Source: Oscillospiraceae bacterium
Lineage (GTDB): Bacteria > Bacillota > Clostridia > Oscillospirales > Oscillospiraceae
DNA length: 64,000 nucleotides
NCBI GenBank assembly: GCA_022795735.1
Contig: JAAWHG010000006.1
Span: 1 to 64,000 of the forward strand
Direction: 5' to 3'
Position numbers and translations under genes: made by a program. Shown piece after piece: positions 16,353 through 24,528 of the stretch. The notes below the pieces were generated by a model. That model was not told where the DNA came from. It did no database searches and worked only from the letters and a program-made list of their open reading frames with translations. Position 1 is the first letter of the stretch, and the number at the start of each line of letters is the position of its first letter.

Positions 16353-17801
16353 ATGGCAGTCTATGATCCGAAATCTCTGAAAGCCGAGGAGTTTATCAAC
16401 CACGAGGAAATCCTGGCCACCCTCCGTTACGCGGAGGAAAACAAATGCAACGAGGCGCTGATCGACCAGCTTCTCGAGAAAGCCCGTCCGCAAAAAACCG
16501 AGCAGGGCTGGCACTGCGAAGGTCTGACCCACCGCGAGGCCTCTGTCCTGCTGGCCTGCGAGATTCCGGAAAAAATCGAAAAGATGTACCAGATTGCCGA
16601 GGAAATCAAGCTGGCTTTCTACGGCAATCGAATCGTGATGTTCGCCCCGCTGTACCTGTCCAACTACTGCGTCAACGGCTGTCTCTACTGCCCCTACCAC
16701 CTGAAGAACAAGCACATTCCCCGCAAAAAGCTGACCCAGGAGGAGGTCAAGGCCGAGGTCATCGCCCTCCAGGACATGGGCCATAAGCGTCTCGCCATCG
16801 AAGCCGGCGAAGACCCGAAGAACAATCCCATTGAATACATTCTCGACTGCATTAAAACCATCTACTCCGTACAGCATAAAAACGGCGCCATCCGCCGTGT
16901 CAACGTCAACATTGCCGCCACCACCGTCGAAAACTACCGCAAGCTGAAGGATGCCGGCATCGGCACCTACATCCTGTTCCAGGAGACCTACCACAAGGAG
17001 AGCTATCTGCACCTCCATCCCACCGGCCCCAAGCACGACTACGACTACCACACCGAGGCCATGGACCGCGCCATGGAGGGCGGCATCGACGACGTGGGCC
17101 TGGGCGTCCTGTTCGGGCTGGAGCTGTACGCCTATGAGTTCGCCGGCCTGCTGATGCACGCCGAACACCTGGAGGCCGTCCACGGCGTCGGCCCGCACAC
17201 CATCAGCGTTCCCCGCGTCAAGCGTGCCGACGACATCGACCCCGACGTCTTTGACAACGGCATCTCCGACGAGATGTTTACCAAGATCATTGCCTGCATC
17301 CGCCTGGCCGTCCCCTACACCGGCATGATTATCTCCACCCGCGAGTCGGAAGCTGTCCGCGCCAAGGCGCTCCAGGTCGGCATCTCCCAAATCAGCGGCG
17401 CGTCCCGCACATCGGTCGGCGGCTACACCGAGGAGGACCGGCCCCACGACACCGAACAGTTCGATGTCTCCGACCAGCGAACCCTGGACGAGGTTGTCCG
17501 CTGGCTGATGCAAATGGGCTTCATCCCCTCCTTCTGCACGGCCTGCTACCGCGAGGGCCGCACCGGCGACCGCTTTATGTCCCTCTGCAAGAACGGCCAG
17601 ATTCAGAACTGCTGCCACCCCAACGCGCTGATGACGCTGACCGAATTCCTGGTGGACTACGCCTCCGGCGACACCCGGGAGACCGGCTACAAGCTGATCG
17701 AGGAGGAGTTGAAGAAGATCCCCAAAGACAAGGTCCGCAGGCTCGCCACCGAGCACATTGCGGATATCAAAAACTCCAACCGCCGCGACTTCCGCTTCTA
17801 A
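16353..17801 (+). CDS. hydG: [FeFe] hydrogenase maturase HydG (tyrosine lyase)
   Basis: The 482-aa radical SAM enzyme cleaves tyrosine to supply CO and CN- for the H-cluster. The SAM cluster motif CVNGCLYC is at Cys106, 110 and 113. The C-terminal auxiliary cluster motif CTAC-x22-C is at Cys395, 398 and 421, which separates HydG from the thiamine enzyme ThiH. The start follows GGAAGGGAG. It is the last gene of the maturation operon. The 55-base gap after hydF is AT-rich but has no clear terminator. Confidence 0.96.
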   Translation: MAVYDPKSLKAEEFINHEEILATLRYAEENKCNEALIDQLLEKARPQKTEQGWHCEGLTHREASVLLACEIPEKIEKMYQIAEEIKLAFYGNRIVMFAPLYLSNYCVNGCLYCPYHLKNKHIPRKKLTQEEVKAEVIALQDMGHKRLAIEAGEDPKNNPIEYILDCIKTIYSVQHKNGAIRRVNVNIAATTVENYRKLKDAGIGTYILFQETYHKESYLHLHPTGPKHDYDYHTEAMDRAMEGGIDDVGLGVLFGLELYAYEFAGLLMHAEHLEAVHGVGPHTISVPRVKRADDIDPDVFDNGISDEMFTKIIACIRLAVPYTGMIISTRESEAVRAKALQVGISQISGASRTSVGGYTEEDRPHDTEQFDVSDQRTLDEVVRWLMQMGFIPSFCTACYREGRTGDRFMSLCKNGQIQNCCHPNALMTLTEFLVDYASGDTRETGYKLIEEELKKIPKDKVRRLATEHIADIKNSNRRDFRF

Positions 17802-17858
17802 CCGTCCGCACCGCCCCGTTGTGGGCGCAGGCGCCGGCAGTTCTCAAAAAAACGATTA

Positions 17859-17900
17859 CGGCAAGCGGGCCGGGACCAGGGCGTTCCGGCCCGCTTGCCG
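17859..17900. terminator. Strong hairpin between convergent hydG and the DUF1113 gene
   Basis: Arms of 15 perfectly paired bases (17859-17873 and 17886-17900) enclose a 12-base loop. Minus-strand transcripts meet a T7 run (17846-17852 on plus as A) shortly after the stem, so it mainly terminates the leftward gene and probably also blocks hydG read-through. Confidence 0.7.
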
Positions 17901-17956
17901 CATGTTGCACTCTATGAGGCGGACAGCGGGATTATTCCAGCGTTTTCTGTTCTCTG

Positions 17957-18562
17957 TCAAACCGAGTGCCGGCGAAGTCCTTTCCATTGAACCGGCATCT
18001 TCCACTTTTCATAAAAGCTGTGCCTTTTCATCATCTGTCCGTAGCAGTACAGATAATCGGTCGCCAGCAGCACAAGCAAAACCGGGGCCGCCACGCGGAC
18101 GGCCCGTCCGTCCATTCTGGAGATTGCCGCCATCAACGGTTGAAAGCAGTGCTCCATAAAGAGGGTAATCATAGCCGCGAACCCCACGCTGGTGGGGACG
18201 GAGGTGTACTTCGTGATGTGGAGCGGAATCCAGCTGTAGTTCCAATACTCGATCCTGCAAAGCCGTTCGGTCACCCTGCCCAGGACGATCTCCCCCACGC
18301 TGACGCAGAGCATCACAGCCAGGAAATAGAGGAGCAGCCTTGCCCGTCCCGGGAGCAGCGAAAAGAGAGGCGTTTCAGAGGGAATCCCCAGCCCATAATA
18401 GATGGCGGCCAGCGCCAGGCCGTAGCCCAACAGGAAGGGTAAATTCATATTACGGTTGTCAACATACCCTTTGGTGACCGCAAGCCAGGTGTTCTCCACC
18501 GCAAACCCAAGGAACGAGACCACGGCAATCATGATTCCCATTTCGCAAAAACTGTATCTCAT
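17957..18562 (-). CDS. DUF1113-family (putative ABC-transporter type IV) membrane protein
   Basis: The 201-aa protein has about five membrane segments (for example MGIMIAVVSFLGFAVENTW and LLLYFLAVMLCVSVGEIVLG) and the conserved phrase RLCRIEYWNYSWIPLHI. This type of motif occurs in the DUF1113 (PF06541) family annotated as putative ABC-transporter type IV. The function is unknown. The ATG at 18562 has GGAAGGGA upstream. It is divergent from the tetR gene, with overlapping -10 regions between them, which makes it the natural target of that regulator. Confidence 0.75.
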   Translation of the reverse strand: MRYSFCEMGIMIAVVSFLGFAVENTWLAVTKGYVDNRNMNLPFLLGYGLALAAIYYGLGIPSETPLFSLLPGRARLLLYFLAVMLCVSVGEIVLGRVTERLCRIEYWNYSWIPLHITKYTSVPTSVGFAAMITLFMEHCFQPLMAAISRMDGRAVRVAAPVLLVLLATDYLYCYGQMMKRHSFYEKWKMPVQWKGLRRHSV

Positions 18563-18592
18563 AACCATCCCTTCCTTCGCAGTGAACCCATT

Positions 18593-18621
18593 TTGATATG
18601 GCCTTCCGTTGCTTTTATTAT
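18593..18621 (+). promoter_or_regulatory. Divergent promoters of tetR and the DUF1113 gene
   Basis: On plus, TTGATA (18593-18598) and TATTAT (18616-18621) are 17 bases apart and point toward tetR. On minus, a perfect TATAAT occupies 18617-18622, so the two -10 elements overlap face to face. Confidence 0.6.
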
Positions 18622-18715
18622 AAAGGAAGCTTTCCCACATTCCCACTATCATTATTCCGGAAGTGTCTTGACGTTTTGGAAAAAATGTCAAAGAACATCT
18701 GGTGCATCGGCTCTC

Positions 18716-18731
18716 TGTATGATATCATACA
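18716..18731. promoter_or_regulatory. Perfect 16-base palindrome, TetR operator candidate
   Basis: TGTATGATATCATACA is fully self-complementary and ends 30 bases before the tetR start codon. Size and symmetry fit a TetR dimer site. A second, looser inverted repeat (TTGAC...GTCAA, 18668-18691) lies further upstream. Confidence 0.65.
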
Positions 18732-18761
18732 TCCATATTCCGTCTGCATGGAGGACCGGTC

Positions 18762-19313
18762 ATGTCTGCCAATACAAAAAACCTCATTGTCACGGCGTTC
18801 TTCAACCTGGCCAAGGTCAAGCCGTTGGATAAAATCACCATCAAGGATGTCGTAGAGGCCTGCGGAATCACCCGGCAGACCTTTTACTACCATTTCCAGG
18901 ACATACTTGATGTCATTGAATGGTCGATGAAGCAGTACGGCCAGCAGTTGACGGAAAGAACTCTGAAAGCGAAAACCACCCAGGAAGCCTTCCGAATCAT
19001 GCTCTCCATCCTTGAGGATCAGTCGGCGGTCATTGCGCATCTGATTCAATCCCGGAAGCAGGAGCAGGTGGAACAGCTCCTGCTCGCCTCTATCAAGGGT
19101 TACTTTGAAGCGCTGATTCCCAAGCGTGTAGTACGCAGTACCTGGGCCCTGGACGAGCTGGAAACCATGCTGAACTTTTACTCCTACGCTGTGATCGGCG
19201 TACTGCTGGAAAACACCGGAAGGAAGGACATAGACCTGGACCGTCTGGCCGGCCAACTCGACAGGCTGGCACGCGGCGAGTATTTCACCAGGATGTTAGA
19301 AGGACTGCCATAA
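18762..19313 (+). CDS. TetR/AcrR family transcriptional regulator
   Basis: The 183-aa protein has an N-terminal helix-turn-helix (residues about 8-55: KITIKDVVEACGITRQTFYYHFQDILDVIEW). A ligand-binding C-terminal domain follows, of the type seen in DhaS-like regulators. GGAGG lies seven bases before the ATG. A perfect palindrome just upstream suggests autoregulation and control of the divergent DUF1113 gene. The ligand is unknown. It is terminated by a strong hairpin. Confidence 0.88.
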   Translation: MSANTKNLIVTAFFNLAKVKPLDKITIKDVVEACGITRQTFYYHFQDILDVIEWSMKQYGQQLTERTLKAKTTQEAFRIMLSILEDQSAVIAHLIQSRKQEQVEQLLLASIKGYFEALIPKRVVRSTWALDELETMLNFYSYAVIGVLLENTGRKDIDLDRLAGQLDRLARGEYFTRMLEGLP

Positions 19314-19355
19314 AAACCGGGCGCGCCGCGTTCTGCCGCGGCGCGCCCGGTTTTT
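19312..19355. terminator. Bidirectional terminator between tetR and bactofilin
   Basis: Arms 19317-19330 and 19337-19350 (14 perfect base pairs, GC only) are flanked by five A on the left and five T on the right, so the structure works for both converging genes. Confidence 0.92.
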
Positions 19356-19363
19356 ATTCCGTG

Positions 19364-20077
19364 TCACTTTCTCATATTATGCATCTCAACGCTGCCGGTA
19401 ATCTTCGCGCCCCTGGCCACCGACATGGTGTCGGCCTTGATGCTGCCGTCCACCTCGGCGGTGCCGTCCAGCACCAGATTGTCCTGAATGTCCAGGTCGC
19501 CCTTGATCTTGCCGGAGCATACCATATTCTCCGCCCGGACGTTGCCCACAATGGACGACTGGTCGTTCATCGACACGTCGCCCGTGATCTCCACGTCGCC
19601 CTCCAGATTGCTCCCCACCAGGGCCAATCCAAGCGCGGTGATCTTACTGGTGATGTCAGAGTGCAGAGTAATCTTACCCTTGGCGATAATCTCGCCCTCA
19701 AAATCACCGGCAATCTCCACGTCTCCCCGCGCCGTCAGCGTCCCCCGAAACATGGTGCCGGCAGCCAAATAGGTTCCCTCATAGCTGTGGACCGGAATGG
19801 CCCGCTCAACCCGGTAATCGTCCAGCATGGGCATCGACCAATCGGACGCCGCCGGGTCCGACACCGGGGGTGGAGGAGGCGGGGGTGGGGCGGACTCCCG
19901 CCTCGGCGGCTGCGCCTCGCGCGCCTGGGCCGGGGGGGGAACGAAATCGCTGGTCTCCTCTCGAACGGGGAAGAAGTCGCTGGATTCCGCCTCGCCGCCC
20001 AGCTCGTCCTCGCTGTCGTCCTTTCCTACGCCGAAGATATCGTAGATGGCCCGTCCAAAATTGTTCTTCTTGCTCAT
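19364..20077 (-). CDS. Bactofilin family protein
   Basis: The 237-aa protein has a disordered acidic and proline-rich N-terminal half that includes a run of eight prolines. A beta-helix domain of short repeats follows (residues about 100-230, for example GTLTARGDVEIAGDFEGEIIAKGKI), typical of bactofilins (DUF583). These polymerise under the membrane and position cell-wall enzymes. The start at 20077 has GAGG four bases upstream, and a farther in-frame ATG lacks one. It is co-transcribed with the deacetylase-like gene 14 bases upstream. Confidence 0.9.
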   Translation of the reverse strand: MSKKNNFGRAIYDIFGVGKDDSEDELGGEAESSDFFPVREETSDFVPPPAQAREAQPPRRESAPPPPPPPPVSDPAASDWSMPMLDDYRVERAIPVHSYEGTYLAAGTMFRGTLTARGDVEIAGDFEGEIIAKGKITLHSDITSKITALGLALVGSNLEGDVEITGDVSMNDQSSIVGNVRAENMVCSGKIKGDLDIQDNLVLDGTAEVDGSIKADTMSVARGAKITGSVEMHNMRK

Positions 20078-20091
20078 CGATCCTCGTCTCC

Positions 20092-21048
20092 TTAATCTTT
20101 GTACACAAACAGAACCGGCTTGGTCTCCGGCGTCATACACGCAAAGTCAAATCCCAGGCCGTGCAGCTCGCTAATCAGGGTCTTCAGCGCCTCCACCGTG
20201 GTGGACTGGCTGTCGCCGTCGTGCAGCAGCACAAACCCGCGCTCAATCCGGTCCATGCTCCCCATGACATTGCGCACAATCTGGTCTACGCTGGGGGAAG
20301 ACCCCGCGGCGTCCTCCGCCGAGACGTTCCAGTCACAGGGGACAAATCCGCGCCGCAGCATTTCCGCCACCAGCTCCTGGTAAATCCCGGCGTTATAGCT
20401 GTTGATGCTGCCCCCCGGGAAGCGAAACACCGTGGGCGTCTGGCCGGTGGCCTCCCGAATCTGGGAATAAATCTGATACATGTCATCCAGAAACGACTCC
20501 ACCGAGCCGTATATCTTGGCATAATCCTGGGAATAGGAGTGCATCCCGAGGGTATGTCCCTGCTCGGCAATGTCCCGCATCAGTTGATACCCTGTCTCGT
20601 CCGACTGCCCGGTCACAAAAAATGTGGCTTTTACACCCTCCTCCTCCAAAATCTCCAAAATCCGGGAGGTATTGGAAGAAGGTCCGCCGTCAAAGGTCAG
20701 GTAGACAGTCCCCGGCGTCCGCTCCGAGGCCTGATAGGACTGCGGCGCGTAAAAATCCGGGTAGAGCTTCTGATAGTAGATCGACTCCGGGGACAAATCG
20801 CCCGCCCCCGCCGCGGACAACTGCTCAGCCTGCTTGGCAAGCTCCGTTTCCTTCTCCGCCAGTTGCCGCTTGCCGTTGGTCACTTCTTTGTGAAGCCGCG
20901 TTACCTCGTCGTAAAGCTTTTGCCGCGACTCCCGCAGCTCCGCCTGCGAATCGTAAAACCGGAAAGCCAAACCCGTCGGCAACGCGATCAAAATGACCAC
21001 TACCACTAATATCAAATGTTTGAAAAATTTGACGCTGCCAAAGTACAT
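20092..21048 (-). CDS. Membrane-anchored NodB-type polysaccharide deacetylase homologue with altered metal site
   Basis: The 318-aa protein has one N-terminal membrane helix (residues 9-30), a predicted coiled coil (33-80) and an extracellular NodB domain (about 110-310). Family motifs are YLTFDGGPSS (TFDDG position), GMHSYSQDY (HSxxH position), RFPGGS, DWNVSAED and LLHDG. Two of the three usual metal ligands are changed: the second Asp is Gly121 and the second His is Gln174. Asp120 and His170 remain. It may be inactive or use metal differently. It has its own promoter and shares an operon with bactofilin, which suggests a localised wall function. Confidence 0.85.
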   Translation of the reverse strand: MYFGSVKFFKHLILVVVVILIALPTGLAFRFYDSQAELRESRQKLYDEVTRLHKEVTNGKRQLAEKETELAKQAEQLSAAGAGDLSPESIYYQKLYPDFYAPQSYQASERTPGTVYLTFDGGPSSNTSRILEILEEEGVKATFFVTGQSDETGYQLMRDIAEQGHTLGMHSYSQDYAKIYGSVESFLDDMYQIYSQIREATGQTPTVFRFPGGSINSYNAGIYQELVAEMLRRGFVPCDWNVSAEDAAGSSPSVDQIVRNVMGSMDRIERGFVLLHDGDSQSTTVEALKTLISELHGLGFDFACMTPETKPVLFVYKD

Positions 21049-21086
21049 GGAGGCTGTTTTCCTTTCTCACTGGTTGCAATATATAA

Positions 21087-21115
21087 ATTATACTGTTTTC
21101 CAGCAGATTAGTCAA
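21087..21115 (-). promoter_or_regulatory. Sigma-A promoter of the deacetylase-bactofilin operon
   Basis: On the minus strand TTGACT (21110-21115), a 17-base spacer and TATAAT (21087-21092) lie about 40 bases upstream of the start. Confidence 0.85.
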
Positions 21116-21179
21116 CAAAAATCTCCACACATTCCCCTTTTTCGCGGATTCAAGGCTTTGGTCCCGGTACTTCCCCAGT

Positions 21180-21995
21180 TTATGGCGTTTTTTCCAGATT
21201 CTCTCCCCCGCAGCACGCGGCTCTCCGCGCCTCCGCCGGCAGGCCAAACAGCTCCGACGCGCTCTCCCATGTAGCGCGGGCAACCGCTTCCACCGTTATG
21301 CCCCGCAGCTCCGCCAGTCTCGCGGCGGTTTTCCCCAGCATGGTCGAATCGCATCGCCGCCCCCGATAGGGTTCGGGGGCCATGTACGGGCAGTCTGTCT
21401 CCAACAGCAGCCGGTGCAGCGGCACGTTCTCCGCCACCTCCAGCGCCCGCTTGGCGTTTTTAAAGGTCAGCACCCCGGTAAAGCCCAAATACCAACCCCG
21501 GTGGAGCAGCCAGCGTGCCATCTCCAGCGAACCGGAAAAACAGTGAAACACACCCCGCACATCCGGAAACGCGTCTACTATCTCCATCGCGTCGGCGTGG
21601 GCCTCCCGCTCGTGGACAATGACAGGCAGCTTCAGCTCCCTCGCCAGCTCCAACTGCCGGACAAAAGCCTCCTGCTGCACCGCGCGCGGCACGTCCTCAT
21701 AGTGGTAATCCAAACCGATTTCTCCAACCGCCACCACCCGCTCCCCGGCGGCCAATCTCCGGTACTCATCCAGCGTCCGGTCGTCCACATGGTCCGCGTC
21801 GTCTGGATGGGAGCCCACGGCAGCCCAAATAAAATCATACCGGTTTGCCAACTCCGCCGCCGCGCGGCTGGACGGCAAATCGCAGCCGGCATTTAGAATC
21901 CGTCCGACGCCGTGCTCCGGCATGGCGGAGAGCAGCTCGTCCCGGTCAGCGTTGAAGCTGCGGGAATCGTAGTGCGCATGGGAATCAAATAGCAT
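21180..21995 (-). CDS. TatD family metal-dependent hydrolase
   Basis: The 271-aa TIM-barrel hydrolase has all TatD signatures: DSHAHYD at the N-terminus, GEIGLDYHY, VIVHEREAH, FHCFSG and ETDCPY. TatD proteins are metal-dependent DNases or proofreading hydrolases in the cytoplasm. The ATG at 21995 is 11 bases from GGAGGG. An in-frame TTG one codon upstream would be better spaced, so the exact start is uncertain. The C-terminal 20 residues (Ala/Cys/Gly-rich) are an extension. Confidence 0.92.
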   Translation of the reverse strand: MLFDSHAHYDSRSFNADRDELLSAMPEHGVGRILNAGCDLPSSRAAAELANRYDFIWAAVGSHPDDADHVDDRTLDEYRRLAAGERVVAVGEIGLDYHYEDVPRAVQQEAFVRQLELARELKLPVIVHEREAHADAMEIVDAFPDVRGVFHCFSGSLEMARWLLHRGWYLGFTGVLTFKNAKRALEVAENVPLHRLLLETDCPYMAPEPYRGRRCDSTMLGKTAARLAELRGITVEAVARATWESASELFGLPAEARRAACCGGENLEKTP

Positions 21996-22016
21996 CAAAT
22001 CATCATCCCTCCATAA

Positions 22017-23570
22017 TCAGCTTGACTCCGCCATGGGCTGGAGGAATACCCCGTCCAGACAGGGCGTCAGGTTGGTCACGCGGCCTCGGGCAGAGTAGAT
22101 GGCGTAGACCTTGAAGAGTACCGGGCAGAGCAGGCCGCGATCCATGATCTCCTGATGCAGGTCATAGGCGTTGCCCGCATTTTCCCTTGCCTGCGCACAA
22201 AGCTGGGCAGCCTTCGCGTCGGCGCAGCCGCCATAGGATAGACTGCCGCCCTCGTTAAAGAAGGCGCTCAGATCGAAGTCGGGCGACAGGCGTACCTCGC
22301 CGTAATACAGATCGAAATTTCCATTCTTCAGCGCCGCGACATAACTGTCGTACTCCAGCGCCCGAAGGGTGAGGTCAAAGCCCTGGGCGTTGAGGCTGTC
22401 CACCACGGCCTGCGCCGCCGCCACCCGCTGGTCGGAGTTCATGCAGACAATCATGTCGCCGCTCAGGGCCTGGACGCCATAGTCGTCGTAAAACTCCAGA
22501 ATACCGTCCGCGCCGGTGAGGTCCGCAACCGAGCGTTCCTCTAAATCCGCGCGAAAGGCCGCCTCGTCCCGGTCGTAGTTTTCCGCCAGCTGCTTGCTGT
22601 AACATTCGGCGTTAGGGGAGGCCGGCAGAGACGCCGCCTGCGCAAACCCCTCCGCTGTATTCGAAACAATAAATTCCCGGTCAATGCCGTGACTCACTGC
22701 GCAGCGAATCGACTCATAGCAGAAGACCGGGCTGCTGCGGTTAAATCCAATATACTGCATAACGGTTGTAGTGTTGTCCCACAGCTCAAAATCCGAGTGA
22801 TAGGTCATTTGTACCCCGGCGTTGGGATCGGCGCAGGCCAGGTCTGCCAGACCGTACTCGAAGCTGTCCCGCACGGCGTTGGGTGTCTCCGCCGCAACCA
22901 GGCGGACGGTACCCGCCGTGAGAATGGGCGCCCGTCCCCGCCACCAGCCGGTCCGGTGCAGCGTGTCTCCGGAAGCAACAAAAGGACCGGTGCCCAGGGG
23001 CACGCTGTCGTTGACGGTCCCCGCCTTGACCACATAGACGTTCAAAAGGGCGTCCAGCGCCCCCACGGCCACGTCGGTGGTGATGGTCAGCTCCTGGTCG
23101 GAGGTGGCGGTAATGGTGCTGATATGGTCCAGCCGTCCGCCATAGTAGGGACTGCCCATGGCCGCGCGGATGGAGGCGGTGACGTCCTCCGCCACCAGAG
23201 GCGTCCCGTCGGAAAAGGTCACATCGCGGCGCAAGGTCAAGGTATGCGTTCTTCCATCGCCGGTGGCTTCATAGCTCTCGCACAGATAGGGTGCGGCGCG
23301 GAAGTTGGAGTCCACGGTAAACAGCGGCTCATAGAGCAGGGACAGCACGGTCCGGTTGCTCTGAACGGTGCAGCGGTACGGGTTAAAGCCCTCGTCGGGC
23401 GTGCAGGCCAGGGAGAAGATTCTCGAGGCGAGCACCCCGTCGTCCTCGGGCCTGGCCTCCGACAGGGCCACCGGCCTGGCCAAAGCGTTGGGGCTGTCAT
23501 CCGCTCCCGTACCGCAGCCGGCCAGCAGGAGGACAGCCAGCAGGAGGGCCAACCCTCTGCGGCCCCTCAT
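22017..23570 (-). CDS. Family 5 (peptide/nickel-type) solute-binding lipoprotein, orphan
   Basis: The 517-aa protein has a lipoprotein signal peptide ending LLLAGC. The SBP_bac_5 fold follows, with the early motif NRTVLSLLYEPLFTVDSNFRAAPYLCESYE, then LRRDVTFSDGTPLVAEDVTASI and GTGPFVASG. It would capture an oligopeptide or similar solute at the cell surface. No permease or ATPase genes are adjacent, so it must share a transporter encoded elsewhere or have another role. The start at 23570 follows GGAGG and overlaps the pgeF stop as ATGA. Earlier in-frame starts would place the signal peptide internally. Confidence 0.88.
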   Translation of the reverse strand: MRGRRGLALLLAVLLLAGCGTGADDSPNALARPVALSEARPEDDGVLASRIFSLACTPDEGFNPYRCTVQSNRTVLSLLYEPLFTVDSNFRAAPYLCESYEATGDGRTHTLTLRRDVTFSDGTPLVAEDVTASIRAAMGSPYYGGRLDHISTITATSDQELTITTDVAVGALDALLNVYVVKAGTVNDSVPLGTGPFVASGDTLHRTGWWRGRAPILTAGTVRLVAAETPNAVRDSFEYGLADLACADPNAGVQMTYHSDFELWDNTTTVMQYIGFNRSSPVFCYESIRCAVSHGIDREFIVSNTAEGFAQAASLPASPNAECYSKQLAENYDRDEAAFRADLEERSVADLTGADGILEFYDDYGVQALSGDMIVCMNSDQRVAAAQAVVDSLNAQGFDLTLRALEYDSYVAALKNGNFDLYYGEVRLSPDFDLSAFFNEGGSLSYGGCADAKAAQLCAQARENAGNAYDLHQEIMDRGLLCPVLFKVYAIYSARGRVTNLTPCLDGVFLQPMAESS

Positions 23571-24373
23571 CCCCGTCCCTCCGGGCAGACGATAACGGCG
23601 GCCAGGGAGCCCCGCTCCGTCCCCACCCGCCGGTGGGACCAGAAACGTTCCGGCGCGCAGGCGGTGCAGAAGGGGCAGGTCTCGATGTCCTTCACGCCGG
23701 CCCGCCGCAGCCAAAGCAGGTTCAAATCCTTGAGGTCCACATGGAAGGTCCCATCGCCGCCATCATCAATGGCCTGCTCCGCGCCGGGGCCCAGCGCGGC
23801 CCGCATGGCCTCGGGTACGTCGCTGCGGGTCTCAAAACAGCAACGGTCAATACAGGGGCCAATGGCCGCCTGGATATGCCCCGGGTCGCTGCCAAAAGCG
23901 GACTGCATGGTCTCCACCGCTTTTTTCACAATCCCTAGGGCGGTCCCCCGCCAGCCGGCGTGGACCGCCGCAACTGCACCATTTTCGGTGTCGCATAGCA
24001 GAACCGGCGTACAGTCGGCGGTGAACACCGCCAGGGCGATGCCGGGGACGTTGGACACCAGCGCGTCGCAGTCGGGCGCGGGCTGATACGCGAACCCCTG
24101 CCCCCGGTCCACCCCGGCCGCCACCCGCACCACGTCGCCGTGAACCTGATGGGTTAGCACCAAATCCGCCGTCGCAAAGCCCACCGCCTCGCCAAAGCGC
24201 CGCCAGTTTTCCCGGACGTTGTCCGGATCGTCTCCCCGTCCGAAGCCCAAATTCAGACTGGACAGAGGCCCGGCGCTGACGCCGCCGTAACGGGTGGAAA
24301 AACCGTGGGCCGCCGGCAAACCGGTGGCGCGGAGGTATTCGAGTTGGTTTCGTCTGATGGTTTCAAAGCTCAT
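23567..24373 (-). CDS. pgeF: Peptidoglycan editing factor PgeF (laccase-domain protein)
   Basis: The 268-aa protein belongs to the YfiH/DUF152 family. It has the conserved metal/active-site motifs LTHQVHGD, TADCTPVLL and VHAGWRGTALGIV, and the late segment GPCIDRCCFE. Members remove misincorporated residues during peptidoglycan synthesis or act as purine nucleoside enzymes, so the precise reaction here is not decided by sequence. Its stop overlaps the start of the solute-binding lipoprotein gene by four bases. Confidence 0.9.
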   Translation of the reverse strand: MSFETIRRNQLEYLRATGLPAAHGFSTRYGGVSAGPLSSLNLGFGRGDDPDNVRENWRRFGEAVGFATADLVLTHQVHGDVVRVAAGVDRGQGFAYQPAPDCDALVSNVPGIALAVFTADCTPVLLCDTENGAVAAVHAGWRGTALGIVKKAVETMQSAFGSDPGHIQAAIGPCIDRCCFETRSDVPEAMRAALGPGAEQAIDDGGDGTFHVDLKDLNLLWLRRAGVKDIETCPFCTACAPERFWSHRRVGTERGSLAAVIVCPEGRG

Positions 24374-24528
24374 AGTTTTCTCCAGTTATCCATAATGGTT
24401 CAGTGTCCCCGATGCTTTTGCCGTTTCTTCTCCTGCCGGAGCGCAAGCCGCCGCTGCGTCCTTTGTTCCTCCCGCCGCAACTCCCGGACTACCAACCGGG
24501 ACGTGTTTTGATCCTTGTTATATATATA

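Noticed and set aside
24374-24528. Short basic frame upstream of pgeF on the minus strand
   Set aside because: It has no ATG and no well-placed ribosome site, and its Arg/Glu/Gln-rich composition is what random GC-rich sequence gives.
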